From NCBI GenBank assembly GCA_009760855.2, contig WPIO01000009.1:2163501-2227500 (forward strand): DNA of 64,000 bases, in the 5' to 3' direction. The DNA comes from Cristatella mucedo. Taxonomy: Eukaryota; Bryozoa; Phylactolaemata; Cristatellidae. The position numbers and the translations under genes were made by a program. The notes under the pieces were generated by a model, which made no database searches, was not told the origin of the DNA, and saw only the letters and a list, made by a program, of their open reading frames with translations. Numbering within the stretch: the first letter of the stretch is position 1; every line of letters begins with the position of its first letter. Positions 33,551 to 44,490 of the stretch are shown one piece after another.

Positions 33551-34275
33551 ACGCATTCGCGAACGCCCGCACGCATTCGCGAACGCCCGCACGCATTCGC
33601 GAACGCCCGCACGCATTCGCGAACGCCCGCACGCATTCGCGAAACGCCCGCACGCATTCGCGAACGCCCGCACGCATTCGCGAACGCCCGCACGCATTCG
33701 CGAACGCCCGCACGCATTCGCGAACGCCCGCACGCATTCGCGAACGCCCGCACGCATTCGCGAACGCCCGCACGCATTCGCGAACGCCCGCACGCATTCG
33801 CGAACGCCCGCACGCATTCGCGAACGCCCGCACGCATTCGCGAACGCCCGCACGCATTCGCGAACGCCCGCACGCATTCGCGAACGCCCGCACGCATTCG
33901 CGAACGCCCGCACGCATTCGCGAACGCCCGCACGCACTCGCATTCGCGAACGCCCGCACGCATTCGCGAACGCCCGCACGCATTCGCGAACGCCCGCACG
34001 CATTCGCGAACGCCCGCACGCATTCGCGAACGCCCGCACGCATTCGCGAACGCCCGCACGCATTCGCGAACGCCCGCACGCATTCGCGAACGCCCGCACG
34101 CATTCGCGAACGCCCGCACGCATTCGCGAACGCCCGCACGCATTCGCGAACGCCCGCACGCATTCGCGAACGCCGCGAACGCCCGCACGCATTCGCGAAC
34201 GCCCGCACGCATTCGCGAACGCCCGCACGCATTCGCGAACGCCCGCACGCATTCGCGAACGCCCGCACGCCCGCA
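33551..34275 (+). repeat. 20-base minisatellite, about 36 copies
   Basis: Unit CGCATTCGCGAACGCCCGCA, nearly identical throughout. It is interrupted by one extra A at about 33645, an extra CGCACT near 33937 and an extra CGCGAACGC near 34172. Because 20 is not a multiple of three and the unit has no stop in any frame, open frames of 280-330 codons appear in several frames on both strands; these are artefacts. CGAACG/CGCATTCGCG parts are partly self-complementary. Confidence 0.97.
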
Positions 34276-34491
34276 TGCACACAAACATACGCCCGCACGC
34301 ACACAAACATACGCCCGCACGCGCGTACAAACACACACATTAATATATAATCTTATATTTTAAATATTTTAGCAAATCGCTGTACCTTAGCCGGAGGAGC
34401 CCTGCCGTACCGGGGCCGCGGGGGCTGCCCGTGCCTTCCGGTTCAGGAACAGGGACCGCACGGCTTCCGACCCAAAAATGGCGTCCGAGAC
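34276..34491. other. Minisatellite margin, then non-coding
   Basis: Two further ACACAAACATACGCCCGCACGC units at 34279-34322, a short AT-rich stretch, then GC-rich DNA before the duplicated segment R1. Confidence 0.5.
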
Positions 34492-34885
34492 GCAATGCCG
34501 TTCGTTTCTTGCGCGAAATGCTGAGGTCCGCCAGGCAGGCTTCATTATCCGGCCACCAGCCATGCAGAGCACCGACCACGAAGGGCCTCACCACTGCCCA
34601 CCGGTAGCCAGCGGTCAGGAAAGACCTGGCCACCGGTGGCCGGAAGAGCCCCAATTAGGCGCCCCAGAACTAGGTAGTGGCGAGCCGTTATTGCTTTCAG
34701 CATCGGTCGGCTGTGGCTTAGGACGTGGCAGGCGGTCTCAGTCTCAGTGCGGCAAAGGCGGCAGTTGGTGGCCGTTCCGGTGTATGACCGGCTCCTAGCG
34801 GCGCCTACCGGCAGCTCGTCTAGGCGAACACGGTGAACGAACCGCTACGCCCGGAACGACAGGCCGAGACCCGTGGTCTGAAAGT

Positions 34886-34950
<65 letters not shown>

Positions 34951-35021
34951 ATAAACAATGTATACATAAGTGTATGCTAGTAGAGACTTGCATACAATTT
35001 AGGTGGACTGACGCAATGTGA
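34492..35021 (+). repeat. Dispersed repeat R1, copy 1
   Basis: About 530 bases, nearly identical to 48650-49200 over the whole length. Shared landmarks: GCAATGCCGTTCGTTTCTT, GGCTTCATTATCCGGCCACC, GGAAGAGCCCCAATTAGGC, GGTCTGAAAGTG followed by an (AT)n tract, and CATACAATTTAGGT at the end. Open frames over it exist on both strands but differ between the copies by indels, so it is not treated as a gene. Probably an unclassified mobile element. Confidence 0.85.
34889..34942. repeat. (AT)n tract inside R1
   Basis: About 27 AT units. The homologous place in copy 2 also carries an (AT)n tract of different length and interruptions. Confidence 0.95.
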
Positions 35022-35992
35022 TAATACAAGCGTCCCTATCGGGTACACTGCTCATCCGACGCGCACGCGCATAAGATGTTCGCTGCATCTGACGCTAGGA
35101 ATTAGCAGCTGAAAGCGCCGCAAGGCGTTTGAAAGCCCAGTCTCTCTTAGGAACGTCTGGACGAGTATCATCTGTCACCCACTTCCTTGAGCATCGGTTC
35201 GGGATGCTGCCGAGGCTGACAAGTCCCGACGGAAATGATATTTTCTGCTCGCAGTCCTCCTGCAGATGTTTGGATCTACAATATTTAAAAATTGTGTTAG
35301 CGTGCAAACGAGTTGCAGTCCATTTAGCCTATAGTCGGGGCTAAGTATTCTCAGGTCATAAGGCAGCAAAATGGCACTAGCAAGGTTTGCGGTAATGCAA
35401 GCATGGCGACTCAAATCCTTCGCTCAATTATCTCTGTTGTCTGCAGACTAGCAAGAAGTTTTCTCAACACGTCATAATGATCAAACCGCGCCGTCAAACG
35501 AGCGGCTGGCGAGAAAAGGTGAGAAGCCGCCGAGGCATTGCTTGCCACTAGCCGGCGCAGCGACAGACAAAACAAGCCAAGTTGCGGCCGTCGCTAGTCT
35601 CAACGGACCAGAAAGTGACCTAGCCTTACAGTCGTTTCAGCGCAAATCGCTGCATCTCAGCCCTCAGCGCGCGTCCGCCTAACCTTTAATGTAGAGAATT
35701 TTCGCAGCTGTCGCAGGAACTCATATCACCGGTTGAGCAATTTTAGAAGCGCGAGCGAGCGCTTGAATTCACGGACTACGTTGACGGGCGTGACGGGCGG
35801 TGCTTTGCGTCCGTTACGCGAACTTAAATAAGAAGCTACCGCCGCGCTTTGTATTAAGTAACAGCAACCCCACAAGCAACAGCGGCAGTCCAGTGGCGGC
35901 TGAAGCCGGGGTCAAAAGCAGTTAAATGTTGCGCGCAAGCGCTCTGACAACGATCGTCTGCATACACTCCAGGGCTCGCCGAAAAAGCGCGG
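35022..35992. other. Upstream region of the FAM78-like gene
   Basis: No supported gene. Overlapping antisense frames at 35095-35414 match no family. The DNA from about 35480 becomes GC-richer toward the gene start and may hold its promoter; no TATA box is obvious. Confidence 0.4.
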
Positions 35993-36174
35993 ATGAGTGA
36001 CGACCTCTCAAAGGTCATGGCCGCCGAGGTCGACAGGGGGCGTCTTGAGAGGGAGAAATACTTTGGCGAGGGTCCGCGGTGCTACTCCAAGTACGCTGGC
36101 CTTCATAACACGGCGACTGCTGCACATCCGGCCCTCGTGGTTCCGTCGGGCGATCAGGCGGCGGCTTTTTTAAG
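35993..36174 (+). CDS. FAM78-like exon 1 (provisional)
   Basis: ATG at 35993 is the first in frame after a TGA at 35945. Sixty codons (MSDDLSKVMAAEVDRGR, EKYFGEGPRCYSKYAGLHN) lead to donor TTAAG|GTAGTG in phase 2, which fits the next acceptor. There is no recognisable homology, so this exon rests on phase and position only. Confidence 0.4.
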
Positions 36175-39100
36175 GTAGTGAGACGCTCGCCTGCCGCGGT
36201 GCGCCGCTGCCGTAGGCACCTGCTGCTGATGCTGGTCGGTATTTCTCTAAGCGGCCAGTCGCGAAAGAAGCAGCTCTGGTCGCCCGTTTTTCCTTCGCAA
36301 GGCTGGGAACGCAGGTTTCAGGTGACGTCTCTAGACACCGGATTTGAGCCGGGCGAACCTACGGTAATGGAGGACGAGAGATTTTTCCATGTAGTGCTTC
36401 CGGCGTTCAGGTAAGCCAAAGAATTTGCAAGCGATTATAGCTTGTTGAGTCTGTGGATGTTCAATCTTCTGATTGATTTTGAAATGTCTAGCGATAATGG
36501 AGACAACGTAGAAGATCCAAACGAATATAGTATACACGAAATCACTGCGTACCTGGCACGCCTAATATGACGATCGCAGGGTACCCAGTTAAGCAAATCA
36601 TTTGTTATCAATTAGGGCACACGCTCCCTTCGGCGAATTGTGAAGTACCGCGGACTATAAACAGAAAACGTTGCGTAGCGTCCGACGAGAATAAAATCTT
36701 TTTCCTAGGCACTTTAAATAAGTTTTTAAGGAAGCACTTCAACTGATTAGTGATAACGTACACGATTTCACCAGGCATACGAACGCACAAGTAATGCACA
36801 CGGATGGAGCAAGTGCTGTAAGGAGCTCGCGATGTTTGGCTTTGTTTTAATTGCAAGCCAGGGGATGTTGCGACTTTAGTTTGTAGTAAGTTCCAGGCTT
36901 TAGGAGCGAATGCACTGAAGAAGGTGGGTTATCTAAAGGTTGGTTTAGATGCACAGTTAAACTACTTGAGTCAGAGGAGCTGGCGGCACGATGGGAAACA
37001 TTCACAGGAAGCGTTTCAGAAAGGTAGGCCGGAGCAAGAGAATGCAAAGAACATCGATTGTACGATGCGCGGTAAGGAGCCAGGGAGGCCAGCTTGCGCG
37101 AGTAGCAGAGTAGAGTGAGCAGTCACGGCGTTCACGACAGACTGCTAGCCTGAGTGGAAGTTTGATCTCGATCGCCAGATTCTTACTGCAGCTTGGCAGG
37201 AAGACCTGAATGTGAATGTGGAGAGTTATGGAAGTCCTAATAGGATGTCACGCATGCATGGACCGGTTTGGCTGTGATATTTATCTGCTGCATCTGCCTG
37301 CGAAGTGCCTAGAAAGCGATTCAGTTCTCCGAGGGTGCTATATAGCGATGCAGTATTATTACGTTAGTGAGCCAAGATTTTGTCAATGATACGTAGCTGA
37401 GAGAAGGCAGGCCTGACCGCGGAGCTGATGTGATCCCCTAGTGAAAGGCAATTTTGGAGCAAAACACCCATTTGCGCACGGACCATACAGGAGAGAGATC
37501 TTTCTATTTCGCGTCCTCTCCTCCTCATCCGCTGCATTTTTCTGTGTCACCACCGTTCTTTTTGCTTTTTGCCTATTTCAAGAAATCTTCTAGAAGAGTC
37601 GCTAGACTTGTTTGCTTCTTTCTTCTTCTCGAGTTTTCTCTTTTTCTCTGTTTGCTGGGCACGACTTGCCGTTCTCCTCCCGTGTCTTCTGTAAATAGAC
37701 TGGGGCGACCAAAAATATACAAAAGTACACAGTAGCCGTGCTGAAAATGCGTTCCATCGAGACAACTGGGCTGGAGTAGCACTGATCTTCTCACTGTTGA
37801 TTCCGTCACCGGAGGACGAGGTCGAGCCTTACGGGAGCTTGATGAAAAGGCTTCGTGGAAGATTGAAACGCGCCGGCGTCATCTATACGCCGGCGCCAGG
37901 AGACTCCAATGCACACCATGTCTCTAGGTAGGATACAGCCTAAAATAAACGCTCAAACTAATCACTTTCTCAAACTTACTATTTTGGCGACGAAGAGTCC
38001 GAGTGAGCGGCAGGCAATATCCTGTCAACGACACTGCATGGGCGGGATGAGCTCTGGGGTGTGTGACAGGCTGGCACAGCTATCTAAGTCTACCTGCTCT
38101 AAATCTGTAAGCATACGTCGTAACTAGCTCAGCCAGCAATAAAGTCAATTGAAGTAAAGACCTGATTGGAATTTAGATTGCTATTCTCACATGAAAAGTT
38201 TGAAAATAATATGCACACTCTAGTTTGCTTTTGGCATCTCCTCGATCTTGGCGACCGAGGAAGTCCGTCCCTCGGCCCGTGCTACGTCACTGCCCCTCTC
38301 TCGCTATCTGTTTCCGTCACTTTATTTTTCAACGATTCAGAGATGGTGCGGTAAAATTGGAATCATTCTGATGCAAGAATTTTTCCAACTGCATAACTGA
38401 CTGGTAGAGTGAAGTAGAGAGAATGAGGGAGAGAAGGCGGAAGTGAGTGTGAGGTAATACAAGAAATAAAAATAGTTTTTCAGCAGAAGTGTGATGCTAG
38501 AAAGTTTAAGGGTTGTCTGACTGGCGAACTTGTGAATATAAGTCATAAAGTTGAGCTGGCATTTACGAAAGCTAGATGCGTGCGCCGAGATACTAATTAA
38601 TAAATTTCTCGTCTCTTTAAACTCAATAATCAGAACTACGGAAGCCGCGTCTGAACAAATGTTTTTCCTATTCACGGGCCCTTTCAGAGTCGATGGCTAA
38701 ATCTAGAACCAAACACATTATCTAAATGGTGCCATTATGCTGATGCGTCTAGTTCCCATTTTATCTCTACCCCGGGCAACTATCTTTACGATCCAGACTA
38801 AAGCAAAATAGTATGACAACACTAAATGGCAACGTGAACTCAAACTCGCGCGCCCCACTCAGCTAGTCGTACCGGGATCGCCGAATGTCGGAGAGCAGAA
38901 GATTGCACGTGAAAATTATTTATCTCCAGGGCCAAGGCCACCGTCGCTGTGAGCGAGACATTCGCTAGTGACGCGGCGTGGCAGTTCGGCTGGATTACGG
39001 CCGTGTCCGATTGGAGTGCCGAAATTCGATACCACAGGCCGCCGAAGGCCGACCGCCCCGTGGACGCGCTCGGTCGATGGGAGCTGCCCTACGTTCACAT

Positions 39101-39561
39101 TTCCTGCTCGGACGGCGAGAGCCCGCCATGGTACGCCAGGGCGGCCTGCTCGGAGTGCCTGTCCGGCCCGGCGCCCAGCCGAACGGTGACAGTGTCGCTC
39201 GAGTGTCAGCGCGAGCGCGTGCTACCCAGGGTGCCGTGGCGAGTGCTTCTGCCCGGCGGCTACGAGCACGCTCACAAGTACACCGTCCAAGCCGAGTACT
39301 ACAGCTGGCTCGCTTTGAAGAACCTGAACACTGGTACGTGCGTGCGTGCATGCATTCGGTGCTAACACGCCGAACGAGAATACGTCCGTCCGAGAATCGT
39401 ATTTAGCGATGTCGCTTGCGAAATTGAACGGCTGCAGCAGCACCCGCCGGAGAATCCTCGAAGAAGGGACGTGGAGCATGCTGGGACACAGAGAAAGAGA
39501 GAGAGAGCGAGAAAGAGTGAGAGAGAACGAGAGAGAGAGAGGGCGAGCGAGAGAAAGAGAG

Positions 39562-39603
<42 letters not shown>

Positions 39604-41788
39604 CGAGAAAAAGAGAGCGAAAGAGAGAGAGAGAGGTGGGCAAGAGACCCACATAGAAAACGAGGCTAAGCAGAATTAAAACCGGTTAGAACGACGGGCA
39701 ATGGAAGGGTTCTGAAAAGAGCGGCCTGCTACATTGGTACATTGGCGGAACCACGTGATAGTCACTATCTAAGTGGCCATTTCGGCCAATTTTCGCTGGC
39801 CGAAGGCACTGGAGGACGCGCCGAGACCCCCGTGCGATCCCGTCACTCCAACTCTGGCTTTGTCTCTGCCTTACATATACCGAAAAAAGCATGCCATTTT
39901 GGCTAGTCTTAAAATGGATAGCTAAAGAAACGTGTTGGCATGCAAAGGAAATCCATTCGGACTCTGAGAAGGATGCGAGGAACCGGTTGGTTTTTTTTAT
40001 AGCTTTTTTACGTACATTTCGGAACGAGACATAAAAGAAAATCAATAGCCGCCGAGAAAATGTTTTTATTCATAAAATAAGCGATGCAGTTTCGCAGCGC
40101 AGTAGCTAAGTGTTCTTGTAACATGGTGCAACATATTCCTGACTTTGGAAGAACAGGAACTAAAGGTACGATCTCCAAAGGATTGGAGAATTGGTGGAGA
40201 TGCAGCTGAATCACCAGTCTTTTGTCTGGACAATTTTTGCTTAGTTTGATCACGATGAAATTGATAGTAATGAGAAGGTCAATAACTAAGCAATAATCTC
40301 AACAGTTTGGTTGTTCTCAGTTGAAGGTTGGTCATCAAGGTGAAGGTGAGACCCCTATAAGAATCTTGACTCAGTATCCCTTCGAGCTCCACTGCAGCCG
40401 CCTGCCGAATGTATTGCATTTTCAGCCAATGCTTGCAAATCCGCGGCAAGTGGCCACGCATTGATGGCCAAATAATCATGCACAGCTCATCTACCCTTTT
40501 ATTCCTGTGCGGTTTGCGTGCTTATCTGTGCATGCTTCCATGTGCGCGTTCCAAACCAAGAGTCCTACAACAAACTCGTGAGCGTTTTCTTGTGTCTGTG
40601 CATGCTCGCCTATAAGAGGTAGCTTGCTACGTCATTAACTTTTGGTTATTGCTTCTCTTGCCGCGCTGCTGCGCGCTGTAAGGACCTGGAGGGAACCGGT
40701 TCTCTCAGGGTGCTTCACGAAAACTTATTAGTATTGTTGCATTATTACAATCGTTCTGGGCATTGGAGCGAGAAAAACTTCTTGCGCGAATCACCGCCAT
40801 CTAAAGCAAACACTCACGCCTTACTTTTTCTGACTTTTTCTGTGCTAGACACAGCTTTCTTTGCAAGCTTTGCAGCTTTTTTCTTTCTTTATTTGCTTTT
40901 CAGCTCTTTGCAGCTTTCTTTGCAAGGACCTGCAGCTCTGGCAGCACTGCAGTCTAGTTGGGGCTTGAGATCCGCTCTATTAAAACCTTATCACTTTCTT
41001 AGGACTGGCCGTGTCTCACTGACCTCAATAATAATTTATGTTGCGAGATACTTACTGTTACTTAATTGTGTAGCTTTATCTGTCGATAACTTCATATTGT
41101 ATACGATTCCGAAAACGATATCGATTGCCCGAAAAATACGCAATGGCTTTTAAAAGATTATTACATCGACAACTACTCTCCTACTGCCGACTATGGCACA
41201 TCCTTTTCAGCGGTCCTGAGCTGCTACTTATATGCTACTCACTACCTCAACTGCTCTCCTGACTCTGCTATGCTTCCCACTTTCTCTTTGTTGCGTGAGA
41301 CGAAGTCAGTTGGCTACCGAATGCGTACCGAAAGCCGCTTAGGCTGTGAGTGCGCTATACAAAACTCTCCTGCGTAACACCCACATGGTCTTTATGACTT
41401 TGTGGAGTTACAGACGGAGATACATTACATCGGTTACTGTCTGTCTGCGGCCATAGTTACCGCCCGTGCGAAGTATGCGACGGTCACTGTCCGCCTAGGA
41501 GCAATACACGTTGTGAGGACTGTGGTGTCGCGGCGTCACGTAACAGTGAATTTCGATCGAGAGAAGCCGTTCGGTCTGCGAGCAAAGATAATCGGCCCCA
41601 TCACTGACACGATAGAAGATACCAGCAAGAACCATCCAATACCCGAGTGGGCTCTAGGACAGCCCTGCGCCCACGAAGAAGTCACGCTCAAGGTGCGGCT
41701 AGCTGAAGCGGACAGCAACGATCCTGGAATTGTGATATGTGGACCAAACAGCCACTATGTCGATTTGCCACCAATGTCAGCGCTGTAG
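35993..41788 (+). CDS. FAM78-like protein, 4 predicted exons
   Basis: Joined exons 35993-36174 (provisional), 36315-36410, 38930-39333 and 41499-41788 give 972 bases, an uninterrupted 323-codon frame with agreeing intron phases (2, 2, 1). Segments correspond in order to vertebrate FAM78A/B: PAFRAKATVAV near the start; FGWITAV (family GWIQAC); RWELP; SDGESPPWY (SDG.SYPWY); PRVPWRVLLP; SWLALKNLNT (TWL.AMNT); VTVNFDREKPFGLRAKIIG (the D.LQLLGQRARLVG segment); IPEWALGQPCAHEEVTLKV. The family's biochemical role is unknown to me and no catalytic motif is visible. The first exon has no family match and may be replaced by a more distant one. An AATAAA lies 190 bases after the stop. Divergence from vertebrates is large, so this is either an ordinary invertebrate orthologue or a paralogous branch. 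Confidence 0.8.
36315..36410 (+). CDS. FAM78-like exon 2
   Basis: Encodes FQVTSLDTGFEP, PTVMEDERFFHVVLPAF and ends AG|GTAAGC in phase 2, which exon 3 completes as arginine. The 3' boundary is firm; the 5' boundary (GAACGCAG|G) is the choice that matches exon 1, and the open frame actually extends upstream to 36109. Confidence 0.7.
36655..37287 (-). mobile_element. LINE-A old copy in FAM78-like intron 2
   Basis: Diverged minus-strand copy: hairpin remnant (TAGCGTCCGACGAGAATAAAATC...CCTAGGCACTTTA), 3' UTR and RT C-terminus (MHSLAPAYLSETLPV, HRAASSSDSSSL). Interrupted at 37288 by a young 3'-end insertion and resumed at 37367. Confidence 0.65.
37288..37366 (+). mobile_element. LINE-A 3' end nested in an older copy
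   Basis: Short plus-strand 3' end (AAGTGCCTAGAAAGCGATTC...TCCGAGGGTGCTATA, ATT tail) within the minus-strand copy. Confidence 0.65.
37367..37475 (-). mobile_element. LINE-A old copy, continuation
   Basis: Matches the RT segment upstream of the part at 36655-37287 (GAGCTGATGTGATCCCCTAGTGAAAGG, compare GAGCTGATGTGGTCGTCTAACGAGAGG in the better copy). Confidence 0.6.
37476..38929. other. FAM78-like intron 2, remainder
   Basis: No exon found. A T/C-rich stretch at 37500-37680 gives short spurious frames; otherwise unremarkable intron DNA up to the polypyrimidine tract before 38930. Confidence 0.5.
38930..39333 (+). CDS. FAM78-like exon 3 (core)
   Basis: Acceptor TTTATCTCCAG|GG and donor ACACTG|GTACGT (phase 1). 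Carries the strongest family matches: WQFGWITAV, GRWELPYVH, CSDGESPPWYA, PRVPWRVLLPGGY and YYSWLALKNLNT. Codon third positions are mostly G/C, unlike the flanking introns. Confidence 0.9.
39489..39634. repeat. (AG)n-rich tract in FAM78-like intron 3
   Basis: GAGA repeat with GCGA and GAAA interruptions. Ser/Leu and Arg/Glu frames over it are artefacts. Confidence 0.95.
40135..40215 (-). mobile_element. LINE-A short fragment
   Basis: Isolated match to the SFGD-encoding region (GGTACGATCTCCAAAGGATT) and its neighbour; no tail. Confidence 0.45.
41169..41425 (+). mobile_element. LINE-B 3' end directly before the FAM78-like terminal exon
   Basis: Family words in order: GACAACTACTCTCCTACTGCCGAC, CTATGGCACATCC, CAGCGGTCCTGAGCTGCTAC, CTACTCACTACCTCAACTGC, CCGAAAGCCGCTTAGGCTGTGAGTG, CTCCTGCGTAACACCCACATGGTC and GTGGAGTTACAGACGGAG. 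It ends about 70 bases before the exon acceptor and may supply part of the intron's 3' region. Confidence 0.8.
41499..41788 (+). CDS. FAM78-like terminal exon
   Basis: Acceptor CACTGTCCGCCTAG|GA matches the phase-1 donor of exon 3 and gives LNTGAIHVVRTVVSRRHVTVNF, co-linear with the family. The rest reads DREKPFGLRAKIIG, NHPIPEWALGQPCAHEEVTLKV, GIVICGPNSHYVDLPP and stop TAG. An earlier AG at 41413 is out of phase and lies in a LINE-B copy. Confidence 0.85.
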
Positions 41789-41976
41789 TCTGTGAGTCGA
41801 CCAAGCCTAGTCCAGACACCGTCCATGCGACTTGTGGTCGGACGGTGTCTAGTAGGAGGCCGAATTTTTCTTCAATGGTATTTTTGTTAACTGGTAGCAG
41901 CAGCGAGCCGGCTGTGTCAATCTTTTGCCGCCAGCGCGCTGCCGCCCCCTTCGGAGGCGCTGCAGCTGCTGAGTAA

Positions 41977-41982
41977 AATAAA
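41977..41982 (+). promoter_or_regulatory. Probable polyadenylation signal AATAAA
   Basis: First AATAAA after the FAM78-like stop codon (189 bases downstream), followed by a few A and a T/G-containing stretch. Confidence 0.5.
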
Positions 41983-41988
41983 AAGATG

Positions 41989-43644
41989 AATTTGGACACA
42001 CTGAAGCCTCTCAAGTCAAGTGGGCAGCTTGCTGTGGCAGTCTGATGCTCGCGCTGTGACCTTGATCTACACTAGTAGGAAACCAAGAGCTGAGGTGACA
42101 TAAAAAGTGAGGTTCTGAGATTTAGGTGTCCAATATTTGCATAGGATTCATCTTACTTGCTAAAATAAATAGCGGGAATGCACTGTCTTAGTGAACAGTC
42201 CTTTATTCAAATCAAACACGCTCAAGCAGCCGTACAGACTGGCAAGCTTTCCTTCCAATTATACATTCCTAATAGCCTTACTTTAAAGTAGAGATTCAAT
42301 AATTTTCACGAAGAAGCGCCTCTCAAAGTGACAAGATATTCAAATTAATACTTGCGGAAAACACCGAAACTGATCCGAGAAGAATGCAACTTTTTTCTTT
42401 TTGGAAGTGTGTGGTGATGCTGGCAGCGTGCTCGTCCCTAGTGGTGATGCTGGCAGCGTGCTCGTCCCTAGTGACCCAGGTCGTGTGTTTGAGGCCCGCA
42501 GCAGGCAATTCCTTATTGCCCCCCTCGCTAAGGAGGCTGACCGGAGCAAAGAGTCTTGAACATCTATGTAAAGGAGGCCGTTGAATCAGCGAACATCAGC
42601 TTTTTCCCTGTGTGCCCAAGGATATGGTTTCGCCCCTTCGTCCTCGCGAGTTAACGTGCTCGAACCCCACGACCCAGGTCCCTGTCTAAGTCCTGCATCG
42701 GGCAATTCTTTAATACCCCCATGCAAGCCAAAGGCTCATCTGCAGCTATATATAAATGGGGCTGCTGTGTCGGCTATAATTCAATTTTGTACTTTCTACT
42801 TTGTAAATTTTGTATTCAATTTTGTACTTTCTTTAAACTGAGATGGCTTAATCAAGGACGTCGCACGACGATTAGGGTGCCATCGGATCGCTTCGCACTG
42901 TATCTTACTGAGTAGAGTATAGGCAACAATTAATACAACAATGCGGACAATTTCATCGAGTTGGCTGACAGTGCATAGCAATCACCAAGTGTAAACTCTT
43001 AATGTTGAGATCTGATTACCTCTACTGCTCCAGTTCCAGAAATATCTGGTGAGTGAATCCCATTGTTGCTCGCTCAAAGCCTAAGCACATTTCTGTTACA
43101 ATTGGCATGCAGGCGTATTTGTGCGGCGGAGATACACTTGGTAGCAACGAGTAGCAGAAAAAAGTACGGGAGAGGAATCGACCGAACGCGAGCTGCGCCA
43201 TAATGTTTGCTTGAGCTCACACGTTTTTTTTTTACTCAAAGTGCAACATTACCTCTCGGTCAGAAACGGTTGTTAAATATTATAAACCCTGTAGCAGCTA
43301 TCTTGCCATGTTTAAAACTGAGGTCATACAATGGCTGCAGCTGCTGCAGAACGGCCAGAGAAAATGGCTGCAGCTGCACCAAAGTAGCACTTGATGTGCA
43401 CTTGCCACTCACTCGCTCATGGTTCTTGCGGGATCTTTAATTCGGAGGTGGCCAAGTGCTGTAGCTATCAGAGATCGCTTGTGCATGTGCTTCTAAGGTT
43501 TGCTAAGTTTCTAGTCTGGCCATAGAAGTGCTAGTAATGTAGAGGGCTCCAATGTAATAACCCAAAAAACCCACGACTTCATAGGAATTACAGGTACGGA
43601 GATACCCAGGCTAGATCCTTTCCTATCCCGGCTCATGCCCCCCC
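41989..43644. other. Gene-poor region with SINE-like words
   Basis: No gene seen. Two B-box-like segments with similar tails (CAGGTCGTGTGTTTGAGGCCC followed by GGCAATTCCTTATTGCCCCC at about 42478-42528, and GTCCCTGTCTAAGTCCTGCATCGGGCAATTCTTTAATACCCCC near 42679-42721) look like decayed SINE copies related to the one at 5560. Short AATTTTGTACTTTC repeats at 42782-42834. Confidence 0.4.
42412..42471 (+). repeat. 30-base tandem duplication
   Basis: Two perfect copies of GTGGTGATGCTGGCAGCGTG + CTCGTCCCTA head to tail inside a SINE-like segment. Confidence 0.9.
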
Positions 43645-43740
43645 CCCGCGCCTCCGCAGACACGCGTGCCCGCGCCTCCGCAGACACGCGTGTCCGCGCC
43701 TCCGCAGACACGCGTGCCCGCGGCTCCGCAGACACGCGCA
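43645..43740 (-). repeat. 24-base tandem repeat, four copies
   Basis: Unit CGCGCCTCCGCAGACACGCG + TGCC. Since 24 is a multiple of three, the minus-strand frame encodes an eight-residue period VSAEARAR. The surrounding frame (43765-43511) is only 84 codons with no other sign of being a gene. Confidence 0.85.
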
Positions 43741-44242
43741 AGAGCTCTCGATCAGATATTCGCACGCGATCGCACGCTTTCAGCTACAATTAGAACAGAA
43801 TTCTGAATCTCTAACCCCCACGAAGGTCGCATTCTCTCTCCAGTATGTGTCCTCTTAGGTAAACAAATTCACATGTGAATCGCGAAACCGTAGACCCTTG
43901 ACTCATCGATGCAGTGCATTATTATTATTATAATGCGGGAGGTCCAAAACAGTCGAGCTTCCTCTTCCTTTCTGCTCCGTTCTCCGTTCTCTGACCGTTT
44001 CGCACTGGTGGAATGCTGCAAAAGGACTTGCAGACGTTCTCGAAAAGTTTGTGCAACGTCCGGCGCAGCCCAGATATACTAAGAATTACTGCAGACGTTA
44101 AACCAGGAAGAAACTACAAAGAACGTGCTTTCAAAAGCCTGTAAAAAAAGACCAGGACTCACTGTTCGTCGACCGTCGCAAAATGGAGAATATCAGCCGC
44201 ACTTGACAAGGGCAAGTCAGTTTCCATAAACGCTGTTCTATA
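43741..44242. other. No gene seen
   Basis: Intergenic; a short ATT run at about 43917-43933 may be a LINE tail remnant. Confidence 0.4.
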
Positions 44243-44490
44243 AAAAGCCTCTGCTCTCCTGGTGCCGACCGCGGCACATCCGTTCCAGCCGTCTTGAGCT
44301 GCTGTTTCCAGGCTACTCACTACCTCAACTGCCCTCCTGACTCATCAATGCTCTTCACTTTCTTTCGGTTGCGTGAGATGTTGGCTACCGTACGCATACC
44401 GAAAGACGCTTAGGCTTTGAGTGCGATATAGAAAGCTCTCGTGCGCGTAGCGTCCACTTGGTATGTGCGCCATTGCGAAGTTACAGACGG
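44243..44490 (+). mobile_element. LINE-B 3' fragment
   Basis: Matches CTCTGCTCTCCTGGTGCCGAC, GGCACATCCG, CTACTCACTACCTCAACTGC, CGAAAGACGCTTAGGCTTTGAGTG and GAAGTTACAGACGGAG of the family 3' UTR. Confidence 0.75.

Noticed and set aside
33386-34350. Five overlapping open frames of 278-329 codons on both strands, Arg/His/Thr/Cys-rich
   Set aside because: They are readings of a 20-base tandem repeat without stop codons; there is no non-repeat coding content.
41402-41498. Open frame upstream of the FAM78-like terminal exon and AG at 41413 as acceptor
   Set aside because: The part up to about 41425 is LINE-B 3' UTR found at other sites; the phase does not match exon 3, whereas 41498 does.
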